A stretch of DNA of 48,503 nt from Clostridia bacterium (GTDB lineage Bacteria; Bacillota; Clostridia; Christensenellales; Pumilibacteraceae). This document shows, piece after piece, positions 40,708 through 48,503 of this stretch (the stretch's first letter is position 1; the number at the start of each line of letters is the position of its first letter). Below the pieces are notes generated by a model that had not been told where the DNA came from, searched no databases, and saw nothing but the letters and a program-made list of their open reading frames with translations. The stretch spans positions 1-48,503 of the forward strand of contig JAFQMX010000049.1 in assembly GCA_017396125.1 (NCBI GenBank), read 5' to 3'. The position numbers and the translations under genes were made by a program.

Positions 40708-41448
40708 ATGTTTAGCATTGCAAAGCGATGTCTTAAAATAGCGTTGCTCGAAATTATAATTATTCTTGCGGTAGTACTTGTGGATTTGATTTCCAAGTCC
40801 GTAATCTCAAAAGTGTTGCAGGACGGGGAAAGTTTTACGCTGATTCCAAAGTTTTTGCACTTTACTTACACCAAAAATTATGCGGCTGCGTTTAGCTTTG
40901 ATTTTGGTTTGAGCAAGCTTGCAGGTGCTGATGGGGTGAGAATATTCTTTATTGTTCTTACTTTTTTGGCGCTTGGTTTGTTCTTTTATATGCTTATCAG
41001 CGCCAAAGGAAAAAATAAATTCTATCGCATTACGTTGTCGCTGATTATCGGCGGTGCAATAGGTAACTTATATGACCGAATTTTTTACGGTTTTGTAAGA
41101 GATTTTATTGACGTGGAATACTTTGGCAAAAAGCTGTTTGGCTCGTACCATTTTGCCATATTCAACGTGGCAGACTCCGCGCTGGTCGTGGGAGTTATTA
41201 TGCTACTGGTATATTTTGTATTCATTTACAAAGATCCCTCTACCGCTACTGCTAACGTGCCTACTGACGGCTATCAAGGCAACGAAACCGTAGCAAGTGC
41301 TGATGAATCGACGGCGCAAGAAATTGTGGATTGCGACGGTCAGACTTTGGAGCAAGCGGATAGAAGCGATGAACAAACGGTGGACAAAGAAAATTTTGCT
41401 ACGCAACCTGACGAGCAAAATCCGCAAATTTCGGGAGAGGAAAATTGA
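40708..41448 (+). CDS. lspA: Signal peptidase II with an acidic C-terminal tail
   Basis: This 246-residue membrane aspartic protease removes signal peptides from prolipoproteins. It has four membrane helices. The catalytic aspartates lie in GNLYDRIFYGFVRDFID and FNVADSALVVG, and the N-terminal VVLVDLISKSVI is also conserved. The core ends at about residue 176. It is followed by ~70 hydrophilic residues rich in Asp, Glu and Gln that the family normally lacks. ATG 40708 directly follows the sepF stop and is likely translated by coupling; in-frame ATG 40693 is an alternative. The rluD start overlaps its stop (TTGA). Confidence 0.92.
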   Translation: MFSIAKRCLKIALLEIIIILAVVLVDLISKSVISKVLQDGESFTLIPKFLHFTYTKNYAAAFSFDFGLSKLAGADGVRIFFIVLTFLALGLFFYMLISAKGKNKFYRITLSLIIGGAIGNLYDRIFYGFVRDFIDVEYFGKKLFGSYHFAIFNVADSALVVGVIMLLVYFVFIYKDPSTATANVPTDGYQGNETVASADESTAQEIVDCDGQTLEQADRSDEQTVDKENFATQPDEQNPQISGEEN

Positions 41449-42338
41449 TATTTGTTGCAGACAAAAAGGATTTGAGATTGGACGTGTATCTTGCTTCGGT
41501 TACGGGTTTTACGCGTTCGTATATCAAAATTTTGTCGGATGACGGCAACGTTACTGTTAACGGCGAAAAAGTTAAATGCGGAAAAATTCTCAAGGGTGGA
41601 GAGACCATAGAACTAAATGCGCCCGAAAAAGAATCGGACATAACCGCGCAGAACATTCCGCTGTCCATACTTTATCAAGATAGCGAAATGGCGATTATCG
41701 ACAAACCTCAGGGACTTACCGTGCACCCAGCAGGAAGATTTACCAAGGACACGCTTGTCAACGCCTTGCTGTATAACCTAAAGGACCTTTCGACGATAAA
41801 CGGCGTGTACCGCCCGGGCATCGTACATCGCCTTGATAAAGAAACCTCAGGCGTTATGGCGGTGGCAAAAACAAACTCCGCGCATCTCAATTTGTCCAAG
41901 CAAATCGAAAAGCGACAGGTAACCAAGATTTATCTTGCGCTGGCAGAGGGTGTAATTAAGCAGGACAAAGGCGTAATAAACGAGAAGATCGGAAGAAGTA
42001 AAAAAAATCGCAAACTTATGGACGTGACCTTTGACGGACGTGAGGCAATCACCGAATACGAAGTTATTGAGCGGTACAAAAATTACACTCTCGTAAAGTG
42101 CCGAATACTTACGGGCAGGACACATCAAATCCGCGTTCATCTCAAGTTTTTGGGACACCCGGTAGTGGGTGACAAGTCGTACGGATTCAAAAAGCAAAAA
42201 TTTGACTTGCAGGGGCAGTTGCTTCATTCACACATATTGACAATCAGACACCCAAGCACCGACCAGGAAATGACGTTTGTAGCGCCGTTACCACAGCATT
42301 TCAGCGAGGTGCTGACCAAACTCGAAAAGTTAAATTAA
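41445..42338 (+). CDS. rluD: RluA-family 23S rRNA pseudouridine synthase (RluD-like)
   Basis: This 297-residue enzyme isomerises specific uridines of rRNA. An N-terminal S4 RNA-binding domain (LRLDVYLASVTGFTRSYIKI, VTVNGEKVKCG) precedes the catalytic domain. That domain has the Asp-containing motif GIVHRLDKETSGVM, GLTVHPAGR and LTGRTHQIRVH. The start is TTG at 41445, overlapping the lspA stop; GGGAGAGG lies just upstream, and no ATG is placed to include the S4 domain. It corresponds to ylyB, which follows lspA in Bacillus. Exact target uridines cannot be read from sequence. Confidence 0.93.
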   Translation: MIFVADKKDLRLDVYLASVTGFTRSYIKILSDDGNVTVNGEKVKCGKILKGGETIELNAPEKESDITAQNIPLSILYQDSEMAIIDKPQGLTVHPAGRFTKDTLVNALLYNLKDLSTINGVYRPGIVHRLDKETSGVMAVAKTNSAHLNLSKQIEKRQVTKIYLALAEGVIKQDKGVINEKIGRSKKNRKLMDVTFDGREAITEYEVIERYKNYTLVKCRILTGRTHQIRVHLKFLGHPVVGDKSYGFKKQKFDLQGQLLHSHILTIRHPSTDQEMTFVAPLPQHFSEVLTKLEKLN

Positions 42339-42370
42339 ATTCGGCATTAGTCATTATAAAGGAGAAACGA

Positions 42371-43285
42371 ATGTTAAAACGCAAAGACTTGTTAGGCCTT
42401 ATGGACGTTTCCGCAGAAGAAATAATGGAAATTCTCGATAGGGCGAGAGAGATGAAAAAGCTCTTTTCGCAAGAAGTAAAAAAGACCAACTCTCTAAGCG
42501 GTAAAACCGTGTGCACGCTGTTTTATGAAAACAGCACCCGTACCAAAACTTCTTTTGATACGGCAGCCAAACTTCTTGGCGCATCTACCAGCGCTATTTC
42601 CGCCTCTACCTCTAGTATTCAAAAGGGTGAAACGCTTATTGACACGGGAAAAACTCTCGACGCGCTTATGACTGACGCTATCGTAATCAGACATTCCGCA
42701 GCGGGTTCTCCGCACCTTTTGGCGAAAAACGTAAAGGCGCATGTTATTAATGGTGGCGACGGATTGCATGAGCACCCTACACAAGCGCTTTTGGATATGC
42801 TGACAATTTACAATAGATTTGGCAGTTTCAAGGGACTCAAGGTCGTTATTGCCGGTGACATAAAACACTCCCGAGTTGCTCGAAGCAACGTTTGGGGCTT
42901 GTCCAAGATGGGTGCAGAAGTGACTTTGGTTGGTCCTGCGACATTGATGCCGTTTGATGCAGACCGTATGGGATGCAAGATATCTTACGACTTGGACGAG
43001 GCGGTAGAAGGCGCTAATATCGTTATGGGCTTGCGTTTGCAGCTCGAAAGACAGCAGGCGGGACTATTCCCAAGTGCAGCCGAATATCACAAGTATTACG
43101 GAATTACCGAAAAAAGACTTGCAAAAGCGGAGTCTGACGCAATACTTCTTCACCCTGGTCCTATCAACCGTGGACTTGAGCTTAGTAGCGGTGCTGCGGA
43201 CGGAGAAAGCAGCTTTATTCTCGAGCAGGTAAACAACGGTGTTGCAGTGAGAATGGCAGTTCTTGAACTTCTTATTAAGGGGTAA
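42371..43285 (+). CDS. pyrB: Aspartate carbamoyltransferase catalytic subunit
   Basis: This 304-residue enzyme joins carbamoyl phosphate to aspartate in pyrimidine synthesis. The carbamoyl-phosphate motif STRTKTSFD, the HPTQALLDMLT motif and HPGPINRG are all present, and length is typical. AAAGGAG precedes the ATG. No regulatory pyrI subunit gene and no pyrR or PyrR-binding attenuator were seen upstream. It starts the run pyrB-C-F-K-D-E, in which the next gene begins 6 bases later. Confidence 0.97.
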   Translation: MLKRKDLLGLMDVSAEEIMEILDRAREMKKLFSQEVKKTNSLSGKTVCTLFYENSTRTKTSFDTAAKLLGASTSAISASTSSIQKGETLIDTGKTLDALMTDAIVIRHSAAGSPHLLAKNVKAHVINGGDGLHEHPTQALLDMLTIYNRFGSFKGLKVVIAGDIKHSRVARSNVWGLSKMGAEVTLVGPATLMPFDADRMGCKISYDLDEAVEGANIVMGLRLQLERQQAGLFPSAAEYHKYYGITEKRLAKAESDAILLHPGPINRGLELSSGAADGESSFILEQVNNGVAVRMAVLELLIKG

Positions 43286-43290
43286 TAACT

Positions 43291-44571
43291 ATGAGTATTT
43301 TGATTAAAAACGGTTATGTAGTAAAAGAAGATTGTATGGAAAAATGCGACGTGCTCGTAGAGGGCAGACGTATCGTTGCCATCGAACCTAACATAGACGG
43401 ATATGCTGACAAGGTAATCGACGCAGAAAATCTTACCGTTATGGCAGGATTCGTAGATATGCATTGCCATCTCAGAGAGCCTGGTTTTGAGTACAAAGAG
43501 GATATTGCTTCGGGCACTAAATCCGCGCTTCAGGGTGGATTTACCTCTATTGCTTGTATGCCTAACACTTCTCCGGTTATCGACAACACTGCGCTCGTTC
43601 TTTACGTAAAAAATCGCGCTGCCGAAGAGGATAACGCAAAGGTTTATCCTATCGCTGCTGTTACCAAAGGGCAAAAGGGTAAAGAGCTTACCGAAATGGG
43701 CAGTATGAAGCAAGCAGGTGCTGTTGCGTTTTCGGACGACGGCTTGCCTGTAGTGGACGGTAATACTATGCGACTTGCGCTCGAGTACGCCAAGACCTTT
43801 GATGCGCTCGTTATTAGCCATTGCGAGGACAAGGCTATTGCAGGCGAAGGCGTGGTTAACGAAGGATTTAACGCGACTATCGCAGGCCTTAAGGGTATAA
43901 ATAGAGTAGCGGAAGAGGCTATGGTAGCCAGAGATATTTTGCTGGCTGAGTCGCTTAACACCAAGGTTCATATTGCGCACGTAAGCACCAGGGGTAGCGT
44001 TGATCTCGTTAGATGGGCAAAGGCAAGAGGAGTAAAAGTAACCTGTGAAACCTGTCCGCATTACTTCAGCGCGACCGACGACGAAATCCTTTCCTTTAAC
44101 ACCTACGCCAAGATAAATCCACCGCTTAGAGAAGAAGATGACGTTTTGGCAATTATCGAGGGTTTGAAGGACGGCACTATCGACGCGATTGCAACCGACC
44201 ACGCGCCTCATCATATCGACGAAAAGAACAGAGAATTCAACTATGCGCCAAACGGCAGTATTGGATTTGAGACGGCTTTTGCTATCGGCTACACTTATCT
44301 TGTAGAGCCTGGACATATTGATCTTACAGATTTGTCAAGACTTATGAGTAAAAATCCATCGGAGATTCTCGGTATCGGTAGTGGAAAGCTTGCTGTAGGT
44401 GAGACTGCAGATATTACTATCGTAGACCTCAACAAGACCTACGAGGTTGACAAAAATAAATTTGTTTCCAAAGCGGAAAACTGTGTATTCAACGGTTGGA
44501 AAGTAACCGGAACGATAGAACACGTAATTATTGACGGACAAGAAAAGGAGATAAAACACTATGACAGATAA
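43291..44571 (+). CDS. pyrC: Dihydroorotase
   Basis: This 426-residue zinc amidohydrolase cyclises carbamoyl aspartate to dihydroorotate. Metal and substrate motifs are GFVDMHCHLREPGFEYKED, CMPNTSP, VISHCED, IAHVST and TDHAPHH. It is the long class I form found with pyrB in Gram-positive bacteria. Its 3' end overlaps pyrF by 11 bases, indicating coupled translation. Confidence 0.97.
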   Translation: MSILIKNGYVVKEDCMEKCDVLVEGRRIVAIEPNIDGYADKVIDAENLTVMAGFVDMHCHLREPGFEYKEDIASGTKSALQGGFTSIACMPNTSPVIDNTALVLYVKNRAAEEDNAKVYPIAAVTKGQKGKELTEMGSMKQAGAVAFSDDGLPVVDGNTMRLALEYAKTFDALVISHCEDKAIAGEGVVNEGFNATIAGLKGINRVAEEAMVARDILLAESLNTKVHIAHVSTRGSVDLVRWAKARGVKVTCETCPHYFSATDDEILSFNTYAKINPPLREEDDVLAIIEGLKDGTIDAIATDHAPHHIDEKNREFNYAPNGSIGFETAFAIGYTYLVEPGHIDLTDLSRLMSKNPSEILGIGSGKLAVGETADITIVDLNKTYEVDKNKFVSKAENCVFNGWKVTGTIEHVIIDGQEKEIKHYDR

Positions 44572-45475
44572 GCTTACCGATAGACTTATAGCAAGAATAG
44601 ACGAACTTAAAAACCCTTCGGTAGTGGGACTCGACACTTCGTTCGACTATTTGCCTGACGATATGAAAAAGCCTTGCAAAACACTCGAAGATGCAGCCAA
44701 AGCGATTACTGAGTTCAACTATCGTTTGATAGACAAAACCTTTGATATTATTCCTGCCGTAAAGGTTCAAGTTGCATATTATGAAATGTACGGTGTAGAA
44801 GGTCTCAAAGCGTTTGAAAATACTATAAGATATGCAAGCGAAAAGGGACTGATCGTAATCGGTGACGTAAAGCGTAACGATATCGGTTCAACTGCTTCGT
44901 GTTATTCCAAGGCGTACCTCGGAAGCATCAAGGTAAACGACAACGTATTCAGTCCGTTCCCTTGCGACTACATTACCGTAAACGGATACCTCGGTGAGGA
45001 CGGAATCAAGCCTTTTGTAGAAGACGTAGTTAATTTCGACAAGGGAATTTTCGTGCTGGTTAAAACCTCCAATCCATCAAGCGGTCAGCTTCAAAACAAG
45101 AAGTTCGAAGACGGAAATACGCTTTTCGAATCTATGGGCAAGCTCGTAGAGCAGTGGGGCGAACCTACCGTTGGCAAGTACGGTTATTCGGCGGTGGGCG
45201 CAGTAGTAGGCGCTACTCATCCAAGAGAGGCGGAGATTTTGCGTCAGCTTATGCCACACACTTTGTTCCTCGTGCCCGGCTACGGAGCACAGGGCGGAAC
45301 TGCCAACGATCTCAAGGTTTGCTTCGACGATAACCACCGTGGTGCAATCGTAAACAGTAGCCGTGGAATAATTACCGCGTACAAAAAGAGTCACGCAGGT
45401 ATGAAGTTCGACGACGCGGCGCGCGCAGCGGCTATCGACATGCAGCAAGATCTTTACAAAGCAATTTACTGCTAA
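44561..45475 (+). CDS. pyrF: Orotidine 5'-phosphate decarboxylase (long, type 2)
   Basis: This 304-residue enzyme decarboxylates OMP to UMP. The catalytic Lys/Asp motif is VIGDVKRNDIGSTA. VGLDTSFDYLPDD at the start and LVPGYGAQGGTAND near the end are typical of the long subfamily. The order pyrF before pyrK differs from Bacillus, where pyrF follows pyrD. It overlaps pyrC and lies 13 bases before pyrK. Confidence 0.97.
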   Translation: MTDKLTDRLIARIDELKNPSVVGLDTSFDYLPDDMKKPCKTLEDAAKAITEFNYRLIDKTFDIIPAVKVQVAYYEMYGVEGLKAFENTIRYASEKGLIVIGDVKRNDIGSTASCYSKAYLGSIKVNDNVFSPFPCDYITVNGYLGEDGIKPFVEDVVNFDKGIFVLVKTSNPSSGQLQNKKFEDGNTLFESMGKLVEQWGEPTVGKYGYSAVGAVVGATHPREAEILRQLMPHTLFLVPGYGAQGGTANDLKVCFDDNHRGAIVNSSRGIITAYKKSHAGMKFDDAARAAAIDMQQDLYKAIYC

Positions 45476-45488
45476 AAATCGGGTATAT

Positions 45489-46259
45489 ATGAAAGATTAT
45501 TTGACTACAGTAAAATCTAATGAAGAAATAAACGACGGAATTCTCAAACTCACTCTCGAGTCAAAAGAGCCGTTTGATCTTGGCTCGTTCAGGGGCGGAC
45601 AATTCGCTCATCTCGAGGTGCCGGATGGAGCTTCGTTGCTTCGTCGTCCGTTCGGAATTTACGAGATAACCGAGCACACAGTTACCTTTTTGATTGCCAA
45701 GAAGGGTGCGGGTACTGACAGTCTTTTTAAGGCGAAAATCGGCACAGAGCTAAAAGTTATTCTTTCGCTCGGAAATGGCTTCAAGCTCGAAGAAAGCGAC
45801 AAAAGAGTCGTTCTTCTCGGCGCAGGAATGGGAGCGGCACCGCTTTATCCCGTTATGAGCACTTATCCTAACAAAGAATATTTTACTTTTTTGGGCTTTC
45901 GTGACAAGACCAAGGTTATGTGCGTAGAGGATTTTTCGACTAAGTCCAAGACGGTGGTTTGCACCGACGACGGAAGCTATGGCAACAAGGGATTTCCTAC
46001 GGATTATCTAAAGGCAGGTTTGGACGAAATCAAGCCAGACGTTATTCTTATTTGCGGACCGCATCCGTTTATGAAAATTGCGCAAAGAATCGCTATCGAC
46101 AACGGAATCAAGGCTTATTTGTCCACCGAACAGCGTATGGGCTGCGGAATAGGCGCGTGTCTAGTTTGCTCTTGCAAGACTGTAAAAAACGGCGAGGAGC
46201 ACATGAGCAGAGTGTGCGCAGACGGACCTGTGTTTGACGTTAAGGAGATCGTGCTATGA
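45489..46259 (+). CDS. pyrK: Dihydroorotate dehydrogenase electron-transfer subunit
   Basis: This 256-residue FAD and [2Fe-2S] protein carries electrons from PyrD to NAD+. The FAD motif LRRPFGIYE, the NAD-binding GAGMGAAPLYP and the cluster motif GCGIGACLVCSCK with a further Cys in SRVCADGP are visible. It forms the heterotetramer of type 1B enzymes with PyrD, whose gene overlaps it by 4 bases. NAD-linked dihydroorotate oxidation fits an anaerobe. Confidence 0.96.
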   Translation: MKDYLTTVKSNEEINDGILKLTLESKEPFDLGSFRGGQFAHLEVPDGASLLRRPFGIYEITEHTVTFLIAKKGAGTDSLFKAKIGTELKVILSLGNGFKLEESDKRVVLLGAGMGAAPLYPVMSTYPNKEYFTFLGFRDKTKVMCVEDFSTKSKTVVCTDDGSYGNKGFPTDYLKAGLDEIKPDVILICGPHPFMKIAQRIAIDNGIKAYLSTEQRMGCGIGACLVCSCKTVKNGEEHMSRVCADGPVFDVKEIVL

Positions 46260-47164
46260 ACACCAAGGTAAATATTGCAGGAGTAAAATTCAAAAACCCT
46301 ATAATTACTGCCAGCGGAACTTTTGGATTTGGAAGAGAGTACGCTAATTTTTATGACCTTAGTAGCCTTGGCGGAATTTGTACAAAGGGCGTAACGAGGG
46401 AACGCAGAGAGGGCAATCCGCCACCGCGTATTGCCGAAACTACCAAGGGCATAATCAACAGCGTCGGTTTGCAAAATCCAGGTGTTGACGCTTTCGTAAG
46501 AAACGAAATGCCTTTTTTGGAAAAGCTCGGCACTAATATTATAGTAAATATTGCGGGAAATACCGTAGAAGATTATTGTTACGTAGCTGACAAGGTTAGC
46601 GAAACCTCGGCGCATATGATAGAGCTTAATATAAGCTGTCCAAACGTAAAGGCAGGCGGTATGGCTTTTGGAATCGAGCCGACCGCAGTAGAGGCGATTA
46701 CAAAAGAAGTAAAAAAGCATTGCCGTCAACCGCTTATCGTAAAGCTTTCGCCTAACGTAGCAGACATTACCAAAAACGCTCTTGCTGCTCAAAACGGCGG
46801 AGCAGACGCGCTTTCGCTCATAAACACCTTGGGCGGTATGGCGATAGATTATCGCACCCGCAGACCGATTTTGAAAAACGTATTTGGTGGACTAAGCGGA
46901 GCATGCGTAAAACCTGTTGCGCTCAAGATGGTATATCAAGTCTACAAAACGGTTAATATTCCTATTATAGGCTTGGGCGGAATCGAAAAGGCGGAGGATA
47001 TAGCCGAATTTATGATAGCAGGTGCGTCTGCAATTCAGATAGGCACGGTTAATTTCTATAATCCGCTTATCGGCAAGACCCTTCCGATTGACCTTGAGAA
47101 TCTTATGAAAGAACTCAAGGTAGAGGATATCAACGAACTCAAGGGCACTTTGATCACGGATTGA
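46256..47164 (+). CDS. pyrD: Dihydroorotate dehydrogenase, type 1B catalytic subunit
   Basis: This 302-residue FMN enzyme oxidises dihydroorotate to orotate. Motifs are PIITASGTFGFGREY, the active-site Cys segment MIELNISCPNVKAGGM, and GLGGIEKAEDIAEFMIAGAS. Pairing with pyrK marks it as the NAD-dependent 1B class. Overlaps pyrK by ATGA. Confidence 0.97.
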   Translation: MNTKVNIAGVKFKNPIITASGTFGFGREYANFYDLSSLGGICTKGVTRERREGNPPPRIAETTKGIINSVGLQNPGVDAFVRNEMPFLEKLGTNIIVNIAGNTVEDYCYVADKVSETSAHMIELNISCPNVKAGGMAFGIEPTAVEAITKEVKKHCRQPLIVKLSPNVADITKNALAAQNGGADALSLINTLGGMAIDYRTRRPILKNVFGGLSGACVKPVALKMVYQVYKTVNIPIIGLGGIEKAEDIAEFMIAGASAIQIGTVNFYNPLIGKTLPIDLENLMKELKVEDINELKGTLITD

Positions 47165-47237
47165 TTTCCTTGGGCTTGCTTAATTACAAAAAACATCGTC
47201 AAATTTTGCTTGCTTTGGCAGGATATGCGTTATTTGC

Positions 47238-47266
47238 TTGATTTATTTGCCAAAATATGCTAAACT
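47238..47266 (+). promoter_or_regulatory. Possible weak promoter for pyrE
   Basis: TTGATT (47238-47243), a 17-base spacer, TAAACT (47261-47266). The 128-base gap between pyrD and pyrE is the only sizeable one inside the pyr run, so pyrE may have some independent expression. Confidence 0.4.
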
Positions 47267-47292
47267 TGATGTCAAATACGGAGGATAAAACA

Positions 47293-47871
47293 ATGCTTAC
47301 CCAAAAAGATATTCTTGAATCTTTTGAAAAAACCGGCGGAATACTCAAAGGCCATTTCTTGCTTACCAGCGGGCGTCACAGTGACACCTATATGCAGTGC
47401 GCAAAATTGTTCGTAGATACTGCAGAGAGCGAAAAGCTTTGTGGAGAGCTTGCGCTCAAGCTCAAGGAGTTCAACGCTGACGTAGTCGTTTCGCCTGCTG
47501 TTGGTGGAATTATTATGGGATACGAGGTTGCTCGCCAGCTTAGAGTTCCAAACTACTTTACCGAGAGAGTGGATGGTAAAATGACTCTTAGAAGAGGATT
47601 CGAAATTCCAAAGGGTAGCCGTGTTATCGTAGTAGAAGATGTAGTTACCACCGGCGGTTCGGTAAAAGAAGTCGTTGCGCTTATGAGAGAAATCGGTTGT
47701 GAGCCTGTTGCGGTAGCGTCTATCGTGGACCGTAGCAACGGCAAGGTAGATTTTGGTATTCCATACAGAGCGCTTCTTAGCATGGACGTGGTTTCTTACG
47801 AAGCAGACGAGTGTCCAATTTGTAAGACCGGAGTGCCTGTTTACAAGCCTGGTAGCCGTAATCTCAAATAA
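47293..47871 (+). CDS. pyrE: Orotate phosphoribosyltransferase
   Basis: This 192-residue enzyme joins orotate to PRPP to make OMP. The PRPP loop is VIVVEDVVTTGGSV. GHFLLTSGRHSDTYMQCAKL and VVSPAVGGIIMGYEVA are typical of the family. I chose ATG 47293 because GGAGG at 47280-47284 lies 8 bases upstream; in-frame starts at 47257 and 47272 lie before that site. With PyrF it completes UMP synthesis from carbamoyl phosphate within this window. Confidence 0.96.
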   Translation: MLTQKDILESFEKTGGILKGHFLLTSGRHSDTYMQCAKLFVDTAESEKLCGELALKLKEFNADVVVSPAVGGIIMGYEVARQLRVPNYFTERVDGKMTLRRGFEIPKGSRVIVVEDVVTTGGSVKEVVALMREIGCEPVAVASIVDRSNGKVDFGIPYRALLSMDVVSYEADECPICKTGVPVYKPGSRNLK

Positions 47872-47893
47872 AATATAAAAAGAGGAAAACAAC

Positions 47894-48214
47894 ATGGCAA
47901 AGAAAAAACAACAAAATGCTTTGGTAAGATATTTCGTACCGTTTGGTATTAAGCAGCTCAGCGACATTTTGATGCTCGCAGCGTCCATCATCCTTATCGT
48001 AGGACTTTGTATTTACGAAAAGCTTCCTGTTCTAATAGTAGTAGGACTTGCAATCTTTATCGTGGGCGCGTTGCTGTCTTTGGTCAAAAGCGTGGCAGTT
48101 ATGCGTAGCGCAAACCGCAGATCGCCTGAGTACAAAAACGCAATCGCAAGCCTCGTAATCGTAATTATTATGCTTGTGATCGCTGTATTCGGTATCGTTT
48201 GGTATTTCATCTAA
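47894..48214 (+). CDS. Small membrane protein, function unknown
   Basis: This 106-residue protein has a lysine/glutamine-rich start (MAKKKQQNALVRYF) and three hydrophobic helices (about 24-42, 45-64, 84-105). A basic loop (MRSANRRSPEYKNA) joins the last two. AGAGG lies upstream of the ATG. It follows pyrE by 22 bases and may be co-transcribed, and a terminator follows at 48285. I recognise no family. Confidence 0.75.
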   Translation: MAKKKQQNALVRYFVPFGIKQLSDILMLAASIILIVGLCIYEKLPVLIVVGLAIFIVGALLSLVKSVAVMRSANRRSPEYKNAIASLVIVIIMLVIAVFGIVWYFI

Positions 48215-48284
48215 GTAGATAAAATTGCAAAAAAAAGACTGCTATATGGGCGTTTCCCTTAGGGATTTTAATTGAATATATCAT

Positions 48285-48318
48285 AAAACTCGTCTTTTAA
48301 TAAGTCGAGTTTTCTTTT
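48285..48318 (+). terminator. Rho-independent terminator after the pyr block
   Basis: AAAACTCG (48285-48292) pairs with CGAGTTTT (48306-48313). CTT/AAG extends the stem past one T/T mismatch, and a T-rich tail follows. Confidence 0.75.
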
Positions 48319-48333
48319 ACCACGCAAAGCAAA

Positions 48334-48362
48334 TTGAATTAAAGTTAATTTTATGTTATAAT
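48334..48362 (+). promoter_or_regulatory. Sigma-A-like promoter for the P-loop gene
   Basis: TTGAAT (48334-48339), a 17-base spacer, TATAAT (48357-48362), 34 bases before ATG 48397. Confidence 0.75.
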
Positions 48363-48396
48363 AAACTCACCGAAAATCCAGAATTTGTAGGTGCGA

Positions 48397-48503
48397 ATGA
48401 TGAAAACTTTATATATGATTGGTGGCACTATGGGAATTGGAAAAACAACTGTGTGCCAGCAGCTCAAACAGGATTTGCCGGATAGCGTATTTCTTGACGG
48501 AGA
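48397..48503 (+). CDS. P-loop NTPase or kinase-like protein (3' truncated)
   Basis: Only the first ~35 residues are in the window. They open MMKTLYMIGG and contain a Walker A loop, GGTMGIGKTTVCQQL, typical of small AAA-type or nucleotide-kinase-like ATPases. AGGTG precedes the start, which is either of two adjacent ATG codons (48397 or 48400). Substrate and family cannot be settled without the missing part. Confidence 0.72.
   Translation, partial: MMKTLYMIGGTMGIGKTTVCQQLKQDLPDSVFLDG

Noticed and set aside
42339..42370. PyrR-type attenuator ahead of pyrB
   Set aside because: The gap between rluD and pyrB is only 32 bases, holding little more than the ribosome-binding site, so there is no room for an anti-antiterminator.

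Overview
The window looks like chromosomal DNA from an uncultured anaerobic Firmicute of the class Clostridia. The signs are: moderate to low GC, AGGAG ribosome-binding sites, sigma-A promoters with 17-18 base spacers, an ECF-type vitamin transporter subunit, dimeric glycyl-tRNA synthetase, the LL-diaminopimelate aminotransferase route to meso-DAP, a trimeric [FeFe]-hydrogenase of the HndABCD/HydABC type, and a sepF-lspA-rluD-pyr order that resembles a reduced Bacillus ylm-lspA-ylyB-pyr region. Most of it is core metabolism. No CRISPR array, insertion sequence, prophage or tRNA was seen.

Layout. 1-3955: the end of proS, convergent glyS, a cysteine-rich 66-residue peptide, and an ECF S component coupled to coaX. 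4111-7406: a large Ig-repeat surface protein split by a one-base frameshift. 7478-9109: a protein with a lysine-rich linker and a C-terminal RnlA/LsoA-like HEPN ribonuclease signature. 9201-10751: a divergent CTP synthase paralogue that has lost residues in both active sites. 10937-13024: an amidohydrolase (apparently leaderless mRNA) and methionine gamma-lyase. 13096-17298 (minus strand): a giant double-ASKHA protein related to 2-hydroxyacyl-CoA dehydratase activators. 17652-25887: purF, then a tightly overlapping carA, carB-dapF fusion and canonical pyrG. 26013-27143: dapL. About 27308-27515: 6S RNA, found from its structure. 28444-36453: a ten-gene hydrogenase operon with a sensory half (two DRTGG proteins, an RsbW-like ATPase, a hydrogenase-like Fe-S protein, a PHP protein) and an enzymatic half (hndA, a GHKL ATPase, hndB, hndC, hndD). 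36746-38301: three AT-rich membrane-protein genes that look like accessory DNA. 38641-47871: RimK-like ligase, yggS, sepF, lspA, rluD, pyrB, pyrC, pyrF, pyrK, pyrD, pyrE. 47894 to the end: a small membrane protein and the start of a P-loop protein.

How the genes work together. Almost the whole UMP/CTP pathway is here in two blocks: carA-carB plus pyrG, and pyrBCFKDE. The first block also carries the DAP epimerase, fused in frame to carbamoyl-phosphate synthase; dapL nearby makes its substrate. The most unusual feature is that two class I glutamine amidotransferase domains, in CarA and in the second CTP synthase, have lost the catalytic Cys (Gly in both) and His. Carbamoyl-phosphate synthesis may therefore depend on free ammonia, and the second CTP synthase is probably a pseudoenzyme or regulator. 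The hydrogenase operon pairs a presumably bifurcating, NAD-linked hydrogenase with an apparent H2- or redox-sensing and partner-switching module of unknown mechanism.

Limits. All calls were made by reading motifs, with no database search. Residue comparisons to reference enzymes come from memory of the families.
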